Below, one piece after another: positions 16,920-24,373 of a stretch of 35,103 bases of DNA. The translations under genes and the position numbers were made by a program. The number at the start of each line of letters is the position of its first letter. Position 1 is the first letter of the stretch. Under the pieces are notes generated by a model, which worked only from the letters and a program-made list of their open reading frames with translations, was not told the DNA's origin and made no database searches. The stretch comes from Desulfoscipio geothermicus DSM 3669 (lineage in GTDB: Bacteria; Bacillota; Desulfotomaculia; Desulfotomaculales; Desulfallaceae), in contig NZ_FOYM01000036.1 in assembly GCF_900115975.1 (NCBI RefSeq), positions 1 through 35,103 of the forward strand, in the 5' to 3' direction.

Positions 16920-18242
16920 CTAAAACATGGTCAGGTACCGGTCAATTTCCCACTGGTGCACCTGCATGCGGAAGCTATTCCACTCCGTTTGCTTGGCTTC
17001 GGTTAACTTCTCATAAATATGATCTCCAAGCGCACCTCGCACAACCTCATCTTTAGCCAGTTCGGCAAATGCTTCCTGCAAGCTGGCAGGCAAAGAGCCA
17101 ATACCGAGTTCCTTAAGTTCAGCGTCCGTCATTTGGTAGATATTCCTATCGCAAGCCGGTGGCGGCTCTATCTGGTTATTAATGCCGTCAAGTCCTGCGG
17201 TCAAGCATGCAGCCAGGGCCAGATAGGGGTTGCAGGAGGGGTCCGGGTTGCGGAGTTCAACCCGGGTGCTCTGTCCCCGCTTGGCGGGTATACGAATCAG
17301 CGGGCTGCGGTTGCGACCGCTCCAGGCCAGATAAACCGGCGCTTCGTAACCGGGAACAAGCCGTTTATACGAGTTTACGGTGGGGTTGGTAATAGCCGCC
17401 AAAGCGCGGGCATGTTTCAGCAGTCCACCGATATAATAGTAAGCTTCCTTACTAAGCTGCATAGGGCCATTCTCATCATAGAATGCGTTGCTATTACCTT
17501 TAAACAATGACTGGTTGGTGTGCATGCCACTACCATTGATGCCAAAAACCGGCTTTGGCATGAAGGTGGCATGCAGACCGTGCTGCTGGGCAATGGTTCG
17601 CACCACGAATTTAAAGGTCATTATTTTATCGGCTGTGTCCAGAGCGTCCGAATATTTAAAGTCTATTTCATGCTGGCCGGGCGCCACTTCGTGGTGGGAA
17701 GCTTCAATTTCAAACCCCATTTCTTCCAAAGTTAAAACTATATCCCTGCGGGCCTGTTCCCCCAGATCCACCGGTGAAAGATCAAAATACCCGGCCTGGT
17801 CGTGGGTTTTTAGAGTCGGCTTCTCATCTTCATCCAGGCAAAACAGGAAAAATTCCAACTCCGGGCCAACATGCATGGTATAACCCAGTTCCGCTGCCTT
17901 GGCCAGCGCACGCTTTAAAGTCAACCTGGGGCAACCTTCAAAGGGCGTGCCGTCAGGGTTATAAATATCGCACATTAACCTCGCCACCCCACCGTCCCGG
18001 GGCCGCCACGGGAACACCACAAAGGTATCGGGGTCGGGTCGCAGGTACATATCAGACTCCTCGATTCTCGTAAAACCATATATTGAGGAACCGTCAAACA
18101 TCAACTCCCCGTCCAGGGCCTTTTCCAGTTGATCAACGGTGATGGCTACGTTTTTCATCACCCCCAGCAAGTCGGTAAACTGCAAGCGAATAAACTTAAC
18201 ACCTTCTTCCCTGGCCCGGGCTATCACATCCCTTTTATCCAT
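16920..18242 (-). CDS. glnA: Glutamine synthetase type I, GlnA
   Basis: GlnA makes glutamine from glutamate, ammonia and ATP and is the entry point for fixed nitrogen. The 440-residue product has GSI signatures: [13 protein letters not shown], the [21 protein letters not shown] latch region, [38 protein letters not shown], and [20 protein letters not shown]. Length and the lack of the 25-residue insertion and adenylylation motif fit the GSI-alpha form of Firmicutes, which is feedback-inhibited rather than adenylylated. The start at 18242 has AAGGTGG upstream; the frame opens to 18260 without a site. Two tandem antiterminator modules and a promoter precede it. Confidence 0.96.
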   Translation of the reverse strand: MDKRDVIARAREEGVKFIRLQFTDLLGVMKNVAITVDQLEKALDGELMFDGSSIYGFTRIEESDMYLRPDPDTFVVFPWRPRDGGVARLMCDIYNPDGTPFEGCPRLTLKRALAKAAELGYTMHVGPELEFFLFCLDEDEKPTLKTHDQAGYFDLSPVDLGEQARRDIVLTLEEMGFEIEASHHEVAPGQHEIDFKYSDALDTADKIMTFKFVVRTIAQQHGLHATFMPKPVFGINGSGMHTNQSLFKGNSNAFYDENGPMQLSKEAYYYIGGLLKHARALAAITNPTVNSYKRLVPGYEAPVYLAWSGRNRSPLIRIPAKRGQSTRVELRNPDPSCNPYLALAACLTAGLDGINNQIEPPPACDRNIYQMTDAELKELGIGSLPASLQEAFAELAKDEVVRGALGDHIYEKLTEAKQTEWNSFRMQVHQWEIDRYLTMF

Positions 18243-18284
18243 GGCCAAACCACCTTTCATTAAATAAATGATTATTTACAACAA

Positions 18285-18357
18285 ATTAATCCGGCAAAAG
18301 GCCCGCTCCTGAACCTTTTGCCGGCTTCTTCGCCGATTACCAGACACCGTTGTCGGT
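18285..18357 (-). promoter_or_regulatory. ANTAR-type antiterminator module 2 of the glnA leader
   Basis: P1 is ACCGAC[AACGGT]GTCTGGT (18339-18357) with one bulged U in the 3' strand. P2 is CGGC[GAAGAA]GCCG (18322-18335), overlapping the terminator stem CCGGCAAAAGG/CCTTTTGCCGG (18291-18324), which is followed by ATTAATTTG, a weak U-tract. Confidence 0.85.
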
Positions 18358-18433
18358 AAAATTAAAAACCCGCAAACAGATTTCGTTTAAACCTGTTTGC
18401 GGGCATCATTGCCTTTAATACAACGTTGTATTA
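18358..18433 (-). promoter_or_regulatory. ANTAR-type antiterminator module 1 of the glnA leader
   Basis: P1 is TAATAC[AACGTT]GTATTA (18416-18433) and P2 is GGC[AATGAT]GCC (18402-18413). P2 overlaps CCCGCAAACAG, the arm of a strong terminator CCCGCAAACAG/CTGTTTGCGGG with a TTTTTAATTTT tail (18364-18403). This is one of the cleanest copies. Confidence 0.92.
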
Positions 18434-18457
18434 GTCAATATTAAATTAGCTATATAC

Positions 18458-18485
18458 ATTATAGCAAACCACACAAAAAAATCAA
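18458..18485 (-). promoter_or_regulatory. SigmaA-like promoter of glnA
   Basis: On the minus strand TTGATT (18480-18485) and a perfect TATAAT (18458-18463) are 16 bases apart, about 25 bases upstream of the first P1 hairpin of the glnA leader. Confidence 0.68.
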
Positions 18486-18573
18486 TAGGCATTTTTCACT
18501 TTTGAATTATTTTTTATGAACCAATTTTCATGAAGCAAACATTCGCAACCGGGCTGCTTTGTCATTTAATCTT

Positions 18574-18825
18574 CTCTGGTGGGCCTGGGCGTGCTGGCGG
18601 ACGTGCCCAAGGTAATGGTGTACGAGCTGGCCAAGTACATCAACCGGGAAAAGGAAATCATCCCCCGCAGCGTGATCACCAAATCCCCTCGGCGGAACTG
18701 AAGCCGGGTCAAAAAGACGAAGACAGCCTACCCCCCTACCCGGTCTTGGATCAAATCCTCCGGGCTTGCATGGAAGACATCAAATCCATAGCCGCTATGG
18801 GGTACAGCAGAAAGCGAGTCGCAAC
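18574..18825 (+). pseudogene. nadE: Remnant of NAD+ synthetase (nadE), C-terminal part
   Basis: Read over two frames, this encodes [32 protein letters not shown], then [18 protein letters not shown] and [13 protein letters not shown]...IAAMGYS, the C-terminal part of NadE (NAD synthesis from deamido-NAD). There is a frameshift near 18585 and another near 18688, and both the N-terminal ATP-binding region and the C-terminus are missing. It lies on the plus strand between the glnA and chemoreceptor promoters. The rest of the gap (to about 18970) shows no gene. Confidence 0.85.
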
Positions 18826-18971
18826 CCGGAAATTAACACGAAACCCCCAATGCAGACTTTTTCAGGGGGAACTAACTACGTTGATCAATTCCTTGGCTAT
18901 ACGAAACGCTTCCGGCCGAGAGGCATATAACCCCAAGCGATTTAAATCTGTTAAATTTATCTAAATTTTTA

Positions 18972-19001
18972 TTGACAAAAAATAATAACTTGCAATATAA
19001 T
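18972..19001 (+). promoter_or_regulatory. SigmaA-like promoter of the chemoreceptor-like gene
   Basis: A perfect TTGACA (18972-18977) and a perfect TATAAT (18996-19001) are separated by 18 bases. The first antiterminator hairpin begins about 20 bases downstream. This is the strongest promoter in the window by consensus match. Confidence 0.82.
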
Positions 19002-19020
19002 TTGACCGAAACACCCAATA

Positions 19021-19088
19021 AATACACTGGTGTATCAATAAAGCAAAGAAGCTGTCTGATACCGTTTTTCAGACAGCTTTGTTTTTTT
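19021..19088 (+). promoter_or_regulatory. ANTAR-type antiterminator module before the chemoreceptor-like gene
   Basis: P1 is AATAC[ACTGGT]GTATC (19021-19036; the outermost pair is A-C, so four pairs form) and P2 is AGC[AAAGAA]GCT (19042-19053). P2 overlaps the terminator AGCTGTCTGA/TCAGACAGCT followed by TTGTTTTTTT (19050-19088). It is the only module on the plus strand. Confidence 0.9.
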
Positions 19089-19115
19089 ATTTTGCATTTA
19101 GAAGGTGATTCTTTC

Positions 19116-20501
19116 ATGGCAATGGCAGAAATAATTTACGGCGCAATCCTATCCGTAGCGGTAGGCTATTTTACTTATCGCTTTGTTAAAAACAGATTCT
19201 TTTATTACATGAATAACCTAAATAAAGAAATATCCGACTGGCAACAGGTTACATTACCTCCTACCGAGCGAAGCGAATCAACGAGAATTTTTCCCATTGG
19301 CGACAAAGTCTTTGAATTAATAAACAAAGCCAGAATTTTGACCCAGGAGATACATCTAACCTCCCAGCAAGTGCGAGCCGCCTCCAACCAGGTGGAAGCA
19401 TCAGCCCGTTCAGCCATGGACATTGATACGGCCATTGACCGTATGCAAAACACAGCTGCCGGAATGCAACAGACCAGTATAGCATTGGAACAGGACTTTG
19501 ATGCCAGTCAATCAGCTACACAGGAAATAGACACCGCCATAAAACAAATCCAAGATTCGGTCAGTAAAATATCCGACAACACCAACACATTAAAAAACCA
19601 AACCACCACATTACAAACCGCTGTTGATCAAGTAAAGTTAATTGCGCAAAACATCAATGAAATTTCCGATCAAACCAAGCTATTGGCCTTAAACGCCGCC
19701 ATTGAGGCAGCCCGGGCCGGGGAACACGGCAAAGGGTTCACGGTGGTAGCCGAGGAAATCGGCAAATTGTCCGATCGCACCGCCGCCGCGGTGCAGCAGG
19801 CTTTTGGCATATTGGAAGACATGAAAGGCAACGTTGGCATGGTGATTAACAATATAACGGAAAGTATTAATTCTTCCAGTACAGCCACCGGACAAGTGAA
19901 ACATATCGAAACTGTATTAACCCACAGCTTCGATTTAATTCAACGAGCAAACAACACCGCCCGGGAGACCTTTTACGAGGTTAACGGCAGCCTGCAGCAA
20001 ATGGCTGCCACATTACAGTCCTGTCGCAAAGAACTGGAACCAATTATCCATACGGGCACACTTATGCAAAGCCTGTCCGATAAATTGGAGCAAACCGCAA
20101 AGCAAAACCGGATTCATTACGTGCTGGAAGCCCAGGTTACATCACAGGTGGAAACTATAAAATCTTTATTGGCCCGGGCCTCCGAAAAAGACTGCATTGC
20201 CACTCTTGATACCGCCCAGCATAAGGAAACACTGACACGGTTAAAAAAGGAAAACCCCGGCATTGAGGCCATTTGGTCCAACGATGCAACGGGCCATTTT
20301 TTGTACTCCGAGCCACCTGCCGCCCTGGCTAACGGCAAAGTGCGGGAATGGTGGCAAAGGGCCGTTGCAGGTGAAATATTTGTTTCTCCCGTTTACATAT
20401 CCGCCATCACCAGACAGCCCTGCCTGACAGTATCAGTCCCCATTATTCGTGACGGCATAGTATGCGGTGTTTTGGGCGCCGATTTAAGAGCTTTAAACTA
20501 A
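19116..20501 (+). CDS. Methyl-accepting-chemotaxis-type receptor with C-terminal Cache-like sensor
   Basis: The 461-residue protein has one N-terminal membrane helix (about residues 5-24), a long coiled coil with the MCP signalling tip ([17 protein letters not shown], 192-208, followed by [13 protein letters not shown]) and, after the signalling hairpin, a C-terminal domain (about 345-461) resembling a PDC/Cache fold: [57 protein letters not shown]. With one membrane helix the sensor would be cytoplasmic. The order membrane-signalling-sensor is the reverse of classical receptors. The start at 19116 has GAAGGTGATT upstream. It is led by a promoter and an antiterminator module shared with the nitrogen genes, so its signal is probably linked to nitrogen status (inference). 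Confidence 0.88.
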   Translation: MAMAEIIYGAILSVAVGYFTYRFVKNRFFYYMNNLNKEISDWQQVTLPPTERSESTRIFPIGDKVFELINKARILTQEIHLTSQQVRAASNQVEASARSAMDIDTAIDRMQNTAAGMQQTSIALEQDFDASQSATQEIDTAIKQIQDSVSKISDNTNTLKNQTTTLQTAVDQVKLIAQNINEISDQTKLLALNAAIEAARAGEHGKGFTVVAEEIGKLSDRTAAAVQQAFGILEDMKGNVGMVINNITESINSSSTATGQVKHIETVLTHSFDLIQRANNTARETFYEVNGSLQQMAATLQSCRKELEPIIHTGTLMQSLSDKLEQTAKQNRIHYVLEAQVTSQVETIKSLLARASEKDCIATLDTAQHKETLTRLKKENPGIEAIWSNDATGHFLYSEPPAALANGKVREWWQRAVAGEIFVSPVYISAITRQPCLTVSVPIIRDGIVCGVLGADLRALN

Positions 20502-20584
20502 ACACTGGTTCTTGGCAAAATGTTAATGTGATATAACCTACCAAAACTGTTATTTGGTTGGGCTTCTTGCTTATTGCCTAAAAT

Positions 20585-20681
20585 TAGTGCCATATGGCAA
20601 ACATTTATTGACATATCATGGCAGCTACTTCCATTACTTTGCCGCTATTATTGCTGATTGTGATACTTTCACGGATTCAGG
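20585..20681. repeat. Dispersed intergenic repeat, copy B
   Basis: Second copy of the element at 2-98, aligned without gaps, with almost only transition differences. It ends seven bases before the stop codon of the copper chaperone gene on the minus strand, so it could serve as 3' flank of that transcript. No gene or recognisable RNA family. Confidence 0.7.
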
Positions 20682-20687
20682 TATATA

Positions 20688-20888
20688 TTAACCCACCACA
20701 GTATAACCGGCTTCTTCCACAGCTTTGGCCAGTTGGCCGCGATCGGCGGAACCGGAGACCACCACTTCCTTTTGGGCCAGGTCAACCTGCACACTTTCCA
20801 CACCGCTAATATTCCGGAGGGCCTTTTCCACGGCCATCTTGCAGTGGTTGCAACTCATACCCTCAACCTTGAGTACAGTTTGAGCCAA
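20688..20888 (-). CDS. copZ: CopZ-like copper chaperone (HMA domain)
   Basis: The 66-residue protein is a single heavy-metal-associated domain: VLKVEGMSCNHCKMAVEKAL with the CxxC metal site, then SGVESVQVDLAQKEVVVSG and the C-terminal AVEEAGYTVVG. It binds Cu(I) in the cytosol and hands it to a P-type ATPase or repressor; neither is nearby. I chose the TTG at 20888 because GGGAGGTG precedes it by six bases; the frame extends to 20927 without support. Confidence 0.88.
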   Translation of the reverse strand: MAQTVLKVEGMSCNHCKMAVEKALRNISGVESVQVDLAQKEVVVSGSADRGQLAKAVEEAGYTVVG

Positions 20889-21124
20889 TACCTTCACCTC
20901 CCTATTATTATAAATACCTTTTTTCATTACATTTATACCAGTTCAATATATTAAGATATTATCATATATTTTCGCTTTATACAATAAAATTCCCCTCTCT
21001 TTAGAAGTATTGGTGTCAATGGATTTAATTTGTTAACATCGCTTATCAAAACATGGCTTTGTTTTTTAGTAATGCTTAATAAATCCTTTCCCGCCCGGGG
21101 ATATTATTTTGTGGAGGTGTTGAT

Positions 21125-21277
21125 ATGAGACGGCGTATCCGCAACATTAAACCACCGGGATCAAGAAACGGGTTAAAAAAGTATCAAGCCAAGTCCGCAA
21201 AAATTAAAGATCCCCACGGCCAAACCGCCCCACCGGAACCCGGCAGCGGCGTTATTACCGGGATGGAAGAAGATTAA
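21125..21277 (+). CDS. Small basic hypothetical protein (50 residues)
   Basis: An ATG with GGAGGTG six bases upstream opens a 50-codon frame. The product begins MRRRIRNIKPPGSRNGLKKY, is Lys/Arg-rich in its first half, and has a Pro/Gly-rich acidic tail ending GVITGMEED. No membrane segment or known motif. The strong ribosome site and balanced codon use support a real gene. The basic N-terminus could bind nucleic acid; function unknown. Confidence 0.65.
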   Translation: MRRRIRNIKPPGSRNGLKKYQAKSAKIKDPHGQTAPPEPGSGVITGMEED

Positions 21278-21394
21278 CCGCAGGCTAAAGGCGCTGCGGT
21301 TATTACATATGCCATCCACTGCCATCCGCCGTTAAACGTTTACATTTAACAAATAATAGTATAAGTATAAGAACTTCTCACAGGAGGCGTTAGT

Positions 21395-21880
21395 ATGTCC
21401 GGAAATGAACTTACCGAAGTGGATGTTTACAAAATTGCACTGACCAATGAATTACGGGGCGCATCTTTTTATTCATCCATGGCTGCTAAAAGCCGGGACC
21501 AGAGAACCAAGGATATTTTTCATAAACTGGCGGAAGAAGAAAAAGAACACCATAAACTGTTCCAGAACATGCTTGAACTGGCGGAAAAAAAACCGGCCAA
21601 CAAGCCGCTGAACCGGGGAACCGCTTCATACTTAAAAACCCTGGTGCAAAATAATGTTTTCCCGGTGGATATAGAAGGGTTAGCCCGGAAAACCAGCCCC
21701 GAACAGGCTCTGGTCATGGGTATCCAGGCCGAGAAAGATTCTATTTTGCTTTACCAGGAACTTTATTCTTACACTGACAATGAAAACGTTAAAGATATGT
21801 TAAGCAAACTGTTACAGGAAGAAAAAATACACCTGGTGGAATTACGGGAGCAGTACGAAGAAATGCAAAACCTTTTATGA
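21395..21880 (+). CDS. Ferritin-like diiron protein (rubrerythrin-type four-helix bundle)
   Basis: The 161-residue product is all helical with carboxylate/His pairs expected for a diiron centre: NELRGASFYSSMA, EEEKEHHKLFQNML, GIQAEKDSILLYQELY and LQEEKIHLVELREQY, i.e. two E-x(n)-ExxH repeats. It lacks the C-terminal rubredoxin domain of true rubrerythrin. Such proteins reduce peroxide or handle iron in anaerobes. ATG with AGGAGGCG upstream. The neighbours give no further clue, although nitrogenase-containing cells need protection from oxygen. Confidence 0.85.
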   Translation: MSGNELTEVDVYKIALTNELRGASFYSSMAAKSRDQRTKDIFHKLAEEEKEHHKLFQNMLELAEKKPANKPLNRGTASYLKTLVQNNVFPVDIEGLARKTSPEQALVMGIQAEKDSILLYQELYSYTDNENVKDMLSKLLQEEKIHLVELREQYEEMQNLL

Positions 21881-21900
21881 TCCAAACACTATATTTGCTG

Positions 21901-22185
21901 TTACTCTTCAACAATATTTGTTTCCGAGAATGCTTGGACTATCGCTTCGTCCACCTGCTTCATAATGTCGGGCCTGGCATACAACAGCCGGGCAACACCT
22001 TCAAAGGTAAGGTCGGGGTCGTCTTCGGCCAAAAGCGCCCACACAACCGTGATGAAAGCGTGGATATTCAGTTTTTTTAATTCTTGCACCGCAATTTCCA
22101 GGGAACCATACTTATCGTTAATGCGCTCAATGGTTTCGCCGGTAACCTGAAAATTCCGCTCCCTGTCCAATGTTACTACAGCCAC
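21901..22185 (-). CDS. Hypothetical 94-residue protein
   Basis: GTG start with GGAGGTATTCAG upstream. The sequence (AVVTLDRERNFQVTGETI, then ELKKLNIHAFITVVWALLA, and DDPDLTFEGVARLL) is soluble and mostly helical. The pattern of a short strand-rich N-terminus, a W-containing helix and DPDLT-x-E-x-V-x-x-LL resembles small phage tail assembly chaperone-like proteins found singly in clostridial genomes, but no other phage genes are near. Treat as unknown. Confidence 0.65.
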   Translation of the reverse strand: MAVVTLDRERNFQVTGETIERINDKYGSLEIAVQELKKLNIHAFITVVWALLAEDDPDLTFEGVARLLYARPDIMKQVDEAIVQAFSETNIVEE

Positions 22186-22292
22186 CTGAATACCTCCTCA
22201 ATTAATAAAGCTCAAAATATATAATATCCGTAATCCGGCTGCCATTTACAGGCAACATCATTTATCATTATACACTATTGCCGTTTTACCGA

Positions 22293-22334
22293 CAAAAAAG
22301 TGCTGAATCTTTTTAAACAAACGACTCAGCACTT
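22293..22334 (-). terminator. Intrinsic terminator after amtB-2
   Basis: AAGTGCTGA pairs with TCAGCACTT on the minus strand, followed by TTTT, about 45 bases after the amtB-2 stop. No ANTAR hairpins overlap it. Confidence 0.85.
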
Positions 22335-22379
22335 GATATTGTTGCATTACATGCTAATTATAAAGTAATGCTTGCTAAC

Positions 22380-23702
22380 TTACCGGACAGTTAACGGGTT
22401 GCTTACCGGCATACCGACACCCTCGGCGCCATGCGCGGCACTGTCCCCGACCCTTTTTAACGAACCGGCCGCCAACCCTGTGTAAGCCGTGATGCCGTGC
22501 TCGTTAAGATCAAGACCTTCCATTTCTTCCTGCGGGGAAACACGCACGCCCATGGTAGCCTTGAGCAATAAAAATACCAGGTAGGTTACGCCAAAGGCCC
22601 ACAGAGACACGCTGGCCGCCCCCAGCGCCTGCACCAGCAATTGATGCGCTCCACCGCCAAAGAACAGTCCCCCTTCCCGGGCAAACAGCCCCACGGCCAA
22701 TACGCCCCAGGTACCCCCGACACCGTGCACGGCAATGGCCCCCACCGGGTCATCAGCCTTGATGCGGTCAAAGAATTCAACGGCCAGTACCACCAACACC
22801 CCGGCCACCAGGCCGATGATCACGGCGCTTCCGGGGCCGACAAAGGCAGTGCCCGCGGTGATGGCCGCCAGGCCGGCCAGGGCCCCGTTGGCCGCCATAC
22901 TGGGGTCGGCCTTGCCATAACGGCGCATGGTGAACAATATACCGGCAGTGCCGCCCGCCGCCGCAGCAAGGTTGGTGGTCAGAGCAATACGGGCAATATT
23001 CAAATCCAGGCCGGAAAGTGAACTGCCCGGGTTGAAACCGAACCAACCAAACCAGAGGATAAACGTACCCAAAAAGGCCAGGTGCATATTATGGGCGGGG
23101 AGCACATTGACGCTACCGTCTTCATTATACTTGCCGGATCGGGGACCTAACACCAGCACCGCAGCCAGGGCAGCCCAACCGCCCACTGCATGCACGGCCG
23201 CCGAACCGGCAAAATCCAGCATACCCAGTTCGCCCAGCCAACCCCCGGCGCCCCAAATCCAGTGGCCCGCCACCGGGTACATAAAGGCCGTGCAAGTCAG
23301 GGTAAAAATAATATAAGAACTGAACTTCATCCGTTCCGCCACGGCACCGGAAATAATGGACGCCACCACCATGGCAAAGGCCGCCTGGAAAATCCAGAAG
23401 GCGGGGATAGGTATACGCAAGTCAATGTGTTCCAGGCTGCCGCCCAGAAAAAACCCGCTACCTCCGAAAAGACCGGCTACATCCATACCGTACATGATAC
23501 CGAATCCAACGGCCCAAAACCCCAGCATCCCCACGGTGGTGTCGGTAAACACCTTCATCACTATATTCAATGAATTTTTGGCCCTGATGAATCCCGCTTC
23601 CAGAAAAGCAAATCCCGCTTCCATGAACAGCACCAGCGCGGCGCACAACAGTACCCACACCGTGTCGATACCCGCCGCCAATTCTTTTATGCCCAGTTCC
23701 AT
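22380..23702 (-). CDS. amtB: Ammonium transporter AmtB, copy 2
   Basis: This second Amt channel has 440 residues and, unlike copy 1, no cleavable signal peptide; it begins MELGIKELAAGIDTVWVLLC. Signatures are LEAGFIRAKNSLNIVMKV, the pore histidines in AVHAVGGWAALAAV and AVHGVGGTWGVLAVG, FGWFGFNPGSSLSG, and the tail SPQEEMEGLDLNEHGITAY. The C-terminus adds about 30 residues after the family end. Here the P-II gene precedes the transporter, the reverse of copy 1, and an antiterminator module separates the two. Confidence 0.95.
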   Translation of the reverse strand: MELGIKELAAGIDTVWVLLCAALVLFMEAGFAFLEAGFIRAKNSLNIVMKVFTDTTVGMLGFWAVGFGIMYGMDVAGLFGGSGFFLGGSLEHIDLRIPIPAFWIFQAAFAMVVASIISGAVAERMKFSSYIIFTLTCTAFMYPVAGHWIWGAGGWLGELGMLDFAGSAAVHAVGGWAALAAVLVLGPRSGKYNEDGSVNVLPAHNMHLAFLGTFILWFGWFGFNPGSSLSGLDLNIARIALTTNLAAAAGGTAGILFTMRRYGKADPSMAANGALAGLAAITAGTAFVGPGSAVIIGLVAGVLVVLAVEFFDRIKADDPVGAIAVHGVGGTWGVLAVGLFAREGGLFFGGGAHQLLVQALGAASVSLWAFGVTYLVFLLLKATMGVRVSPQEEMEGLDLNEHGITAYTGLAAGSLKRVGDSAAHGAEGVGMPVSNPLTVR

Positions 23703-23734
23703 ATATTTACACCCCTTTAATTATCTTAGTAAAA

Positions 23735-23803
23735 AACAAAACAAGGGCGCCCGCGGTTTCAACCGCCGTGAGCACCCTTGCCCTGTACCCCAACCCTGGG
23801 ATA
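23735..23803 (-). promoter_or_regulatory. ANTAR-type antiterminator module before amtB-2
   Basis: P1 is TATCCC[AGGGTT]GGGGTA (23786-23803), a six-pair stem with one G-U, and P2 is GGGC[AAGGGT]GCTC (23770-23783). P2 overlaps the terminator AAGGGTGCTC...GGGCGCCCTT with a UGUUUUGUUUUUU tail (23735-23779). It starts just after the stop codon of the preceding P-II gene. Confidence 0.87.
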
Positions 23804-23818
23804 TGCAATTGTTATAAC

Positions 23819-24157
23819 CTATATGGCGTCTTCATCCTTTTCCCCGGTACGAATGCGGACGGCGCTTTCCAACTGACAAATGAAAATTTTACCGTCCCCC
23901 ACCTCTCCGGTGCGGGCAACCTCAATTATGATGCGCACCACGTCGTCCACCCACCGGTCCTCGGTGACAATTTCCAGCTTTACTTTAGGCAGCAAGTTGA
24001 TACTGTATTTATGTCCGCGATACACACCCAACCAACCGCCCTGCAGCCCGCAACCAAACACCTGGTTTACCGTCATGCCGTGAATGCCGTAGCGTGAAAG
24101 CGCTTCCTTGACATCTTCCAGCCTGGCGGGGCGAATTATGGCTTCAATTTTTTTCAT
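23819..24157 (-). CDS. P-II nitrogen regulatory protein (GlnB/GlnK type), copy 2
   Basis: The 112-residue product starts MKKIEAIIRPARLEDVKEAL, carries the T-loop GVYRGHKYSINLLPK and ends GDGKIFICQLESAVRIRTGE. It should regulate the adjacent AmtB-2 in response to ATP and 2-oxoglutarate. The start at 24157 has GGAGGTTTAC upstream and gives the exact family length; the frame is open to 24238 but runs through the leader terminator. A promoter and antiterminator module lie directly upstream. Confidence 0.93.
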   Translation of the reverse strand: MKKIEAIIRPARLEDVKEALSRYGIHGMTVNQVFGCGLQGGWLGVYRGHKYSINLLPKVKLEIVTEDRWVDDVVRIIIEVARTGEVGDGKIFICQLESAVRIRTGEKDEDAI

Positions 24158-24174
24158 GCAGGTAAACCTCCAAT

Positions 24175-24247
24175 AAAAAAGCCCTAATCCGCACACCACA
24201 CGGCATAAGGGCCCTCTTTGGCCAATAACTTGATACATCTTCGTATC
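24175..24247 (-). promoter_or_regulatory. ANTAR-type antiterminator module before P-II copy 2
   Basis: P1 is GATAC[GAAGAT]GTATC (24232-24247) and P2 is GGCC[AAAGAG]GGCC (24210-24223). P2 overlaps the terminator GCCCTTATGCCG...GGATTAGGGC with a TTTTTT tail (24175-24212). Confidence 0.9.
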
Positions 24248-24256
24248 ACTTGTTAT

Positions 24257-24285
24257 ATTATATACGGTTCAGTCCCATATAGCAA
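24257..24285 (-). promoter_or_regulatory. SigmaA-like promoter of the P-II-2/amtB-2 unit
   Basis: On the minus strand TTGCTA (24280-24285) and TATAAT (24257-24262) are 17 bases apart, ten bases upstream of the P1 hairpin. Confidence 0.7.
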
Positions 24286-24303
24286 GTAGTTTCCATATTG
24301 TGA

Positions 24304-24366
24304 AAAAGGGGACAGGCTGCTTTTTCTGGTTATAAATACCAGAAAACGTGGCCTGTCCCCTTTTTC
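24304..24366. terminator. GGGGACAGG palindrome, likely adhE terminator
   Basis: AAAAAGGGGACAGGC pairs with GCCTGTCCCCTTTTT around an inner CTGGT/ACCAG stem, giving a long hairpin with U-runs in both directions. It lies eight bases after the adhE stop and faces the P-II-2 promoter. Its GGGGACAGG core is shared with 31983-32087 and the nif spacer repeats. Confidence 0.8.
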
Positions 24367-24373
24367 CTTTTGG

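Noticed and set aside
16801-18433. T-box, glutamine riboswitch or glnA RNA motif in the glnA/amtB leaders
   Set aside because: No T-box sequence, specifier loop or long conserved core is present. The units are only about 65-75 bases and consist of two hexaloop hairpins plus a terminator.
20618-20809. Hydrophobic open frame starting in repeat copy B as a membrane peptide gene
   Set aside because: There is no ribosome site, the changes relative to copy A are mostly non-synonymous, and the frame then runs antisense through copZ.
11963-24247. The GATAC-N6-GTATC palindromes as DNA operators (a GlnR- or TnrA-like box)
   Set aside because: They lie downstream of the promoters, always next to a second hairpin and a terminator, and stems vary (TGTCC/GGACA, TATCCC/GGGGTA) while loop positions 1 and 4 stay fixed. 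This fits RNA recognition, not a DNA box. The GlnR consensus TGTNA-N7-TNACA is not matched.
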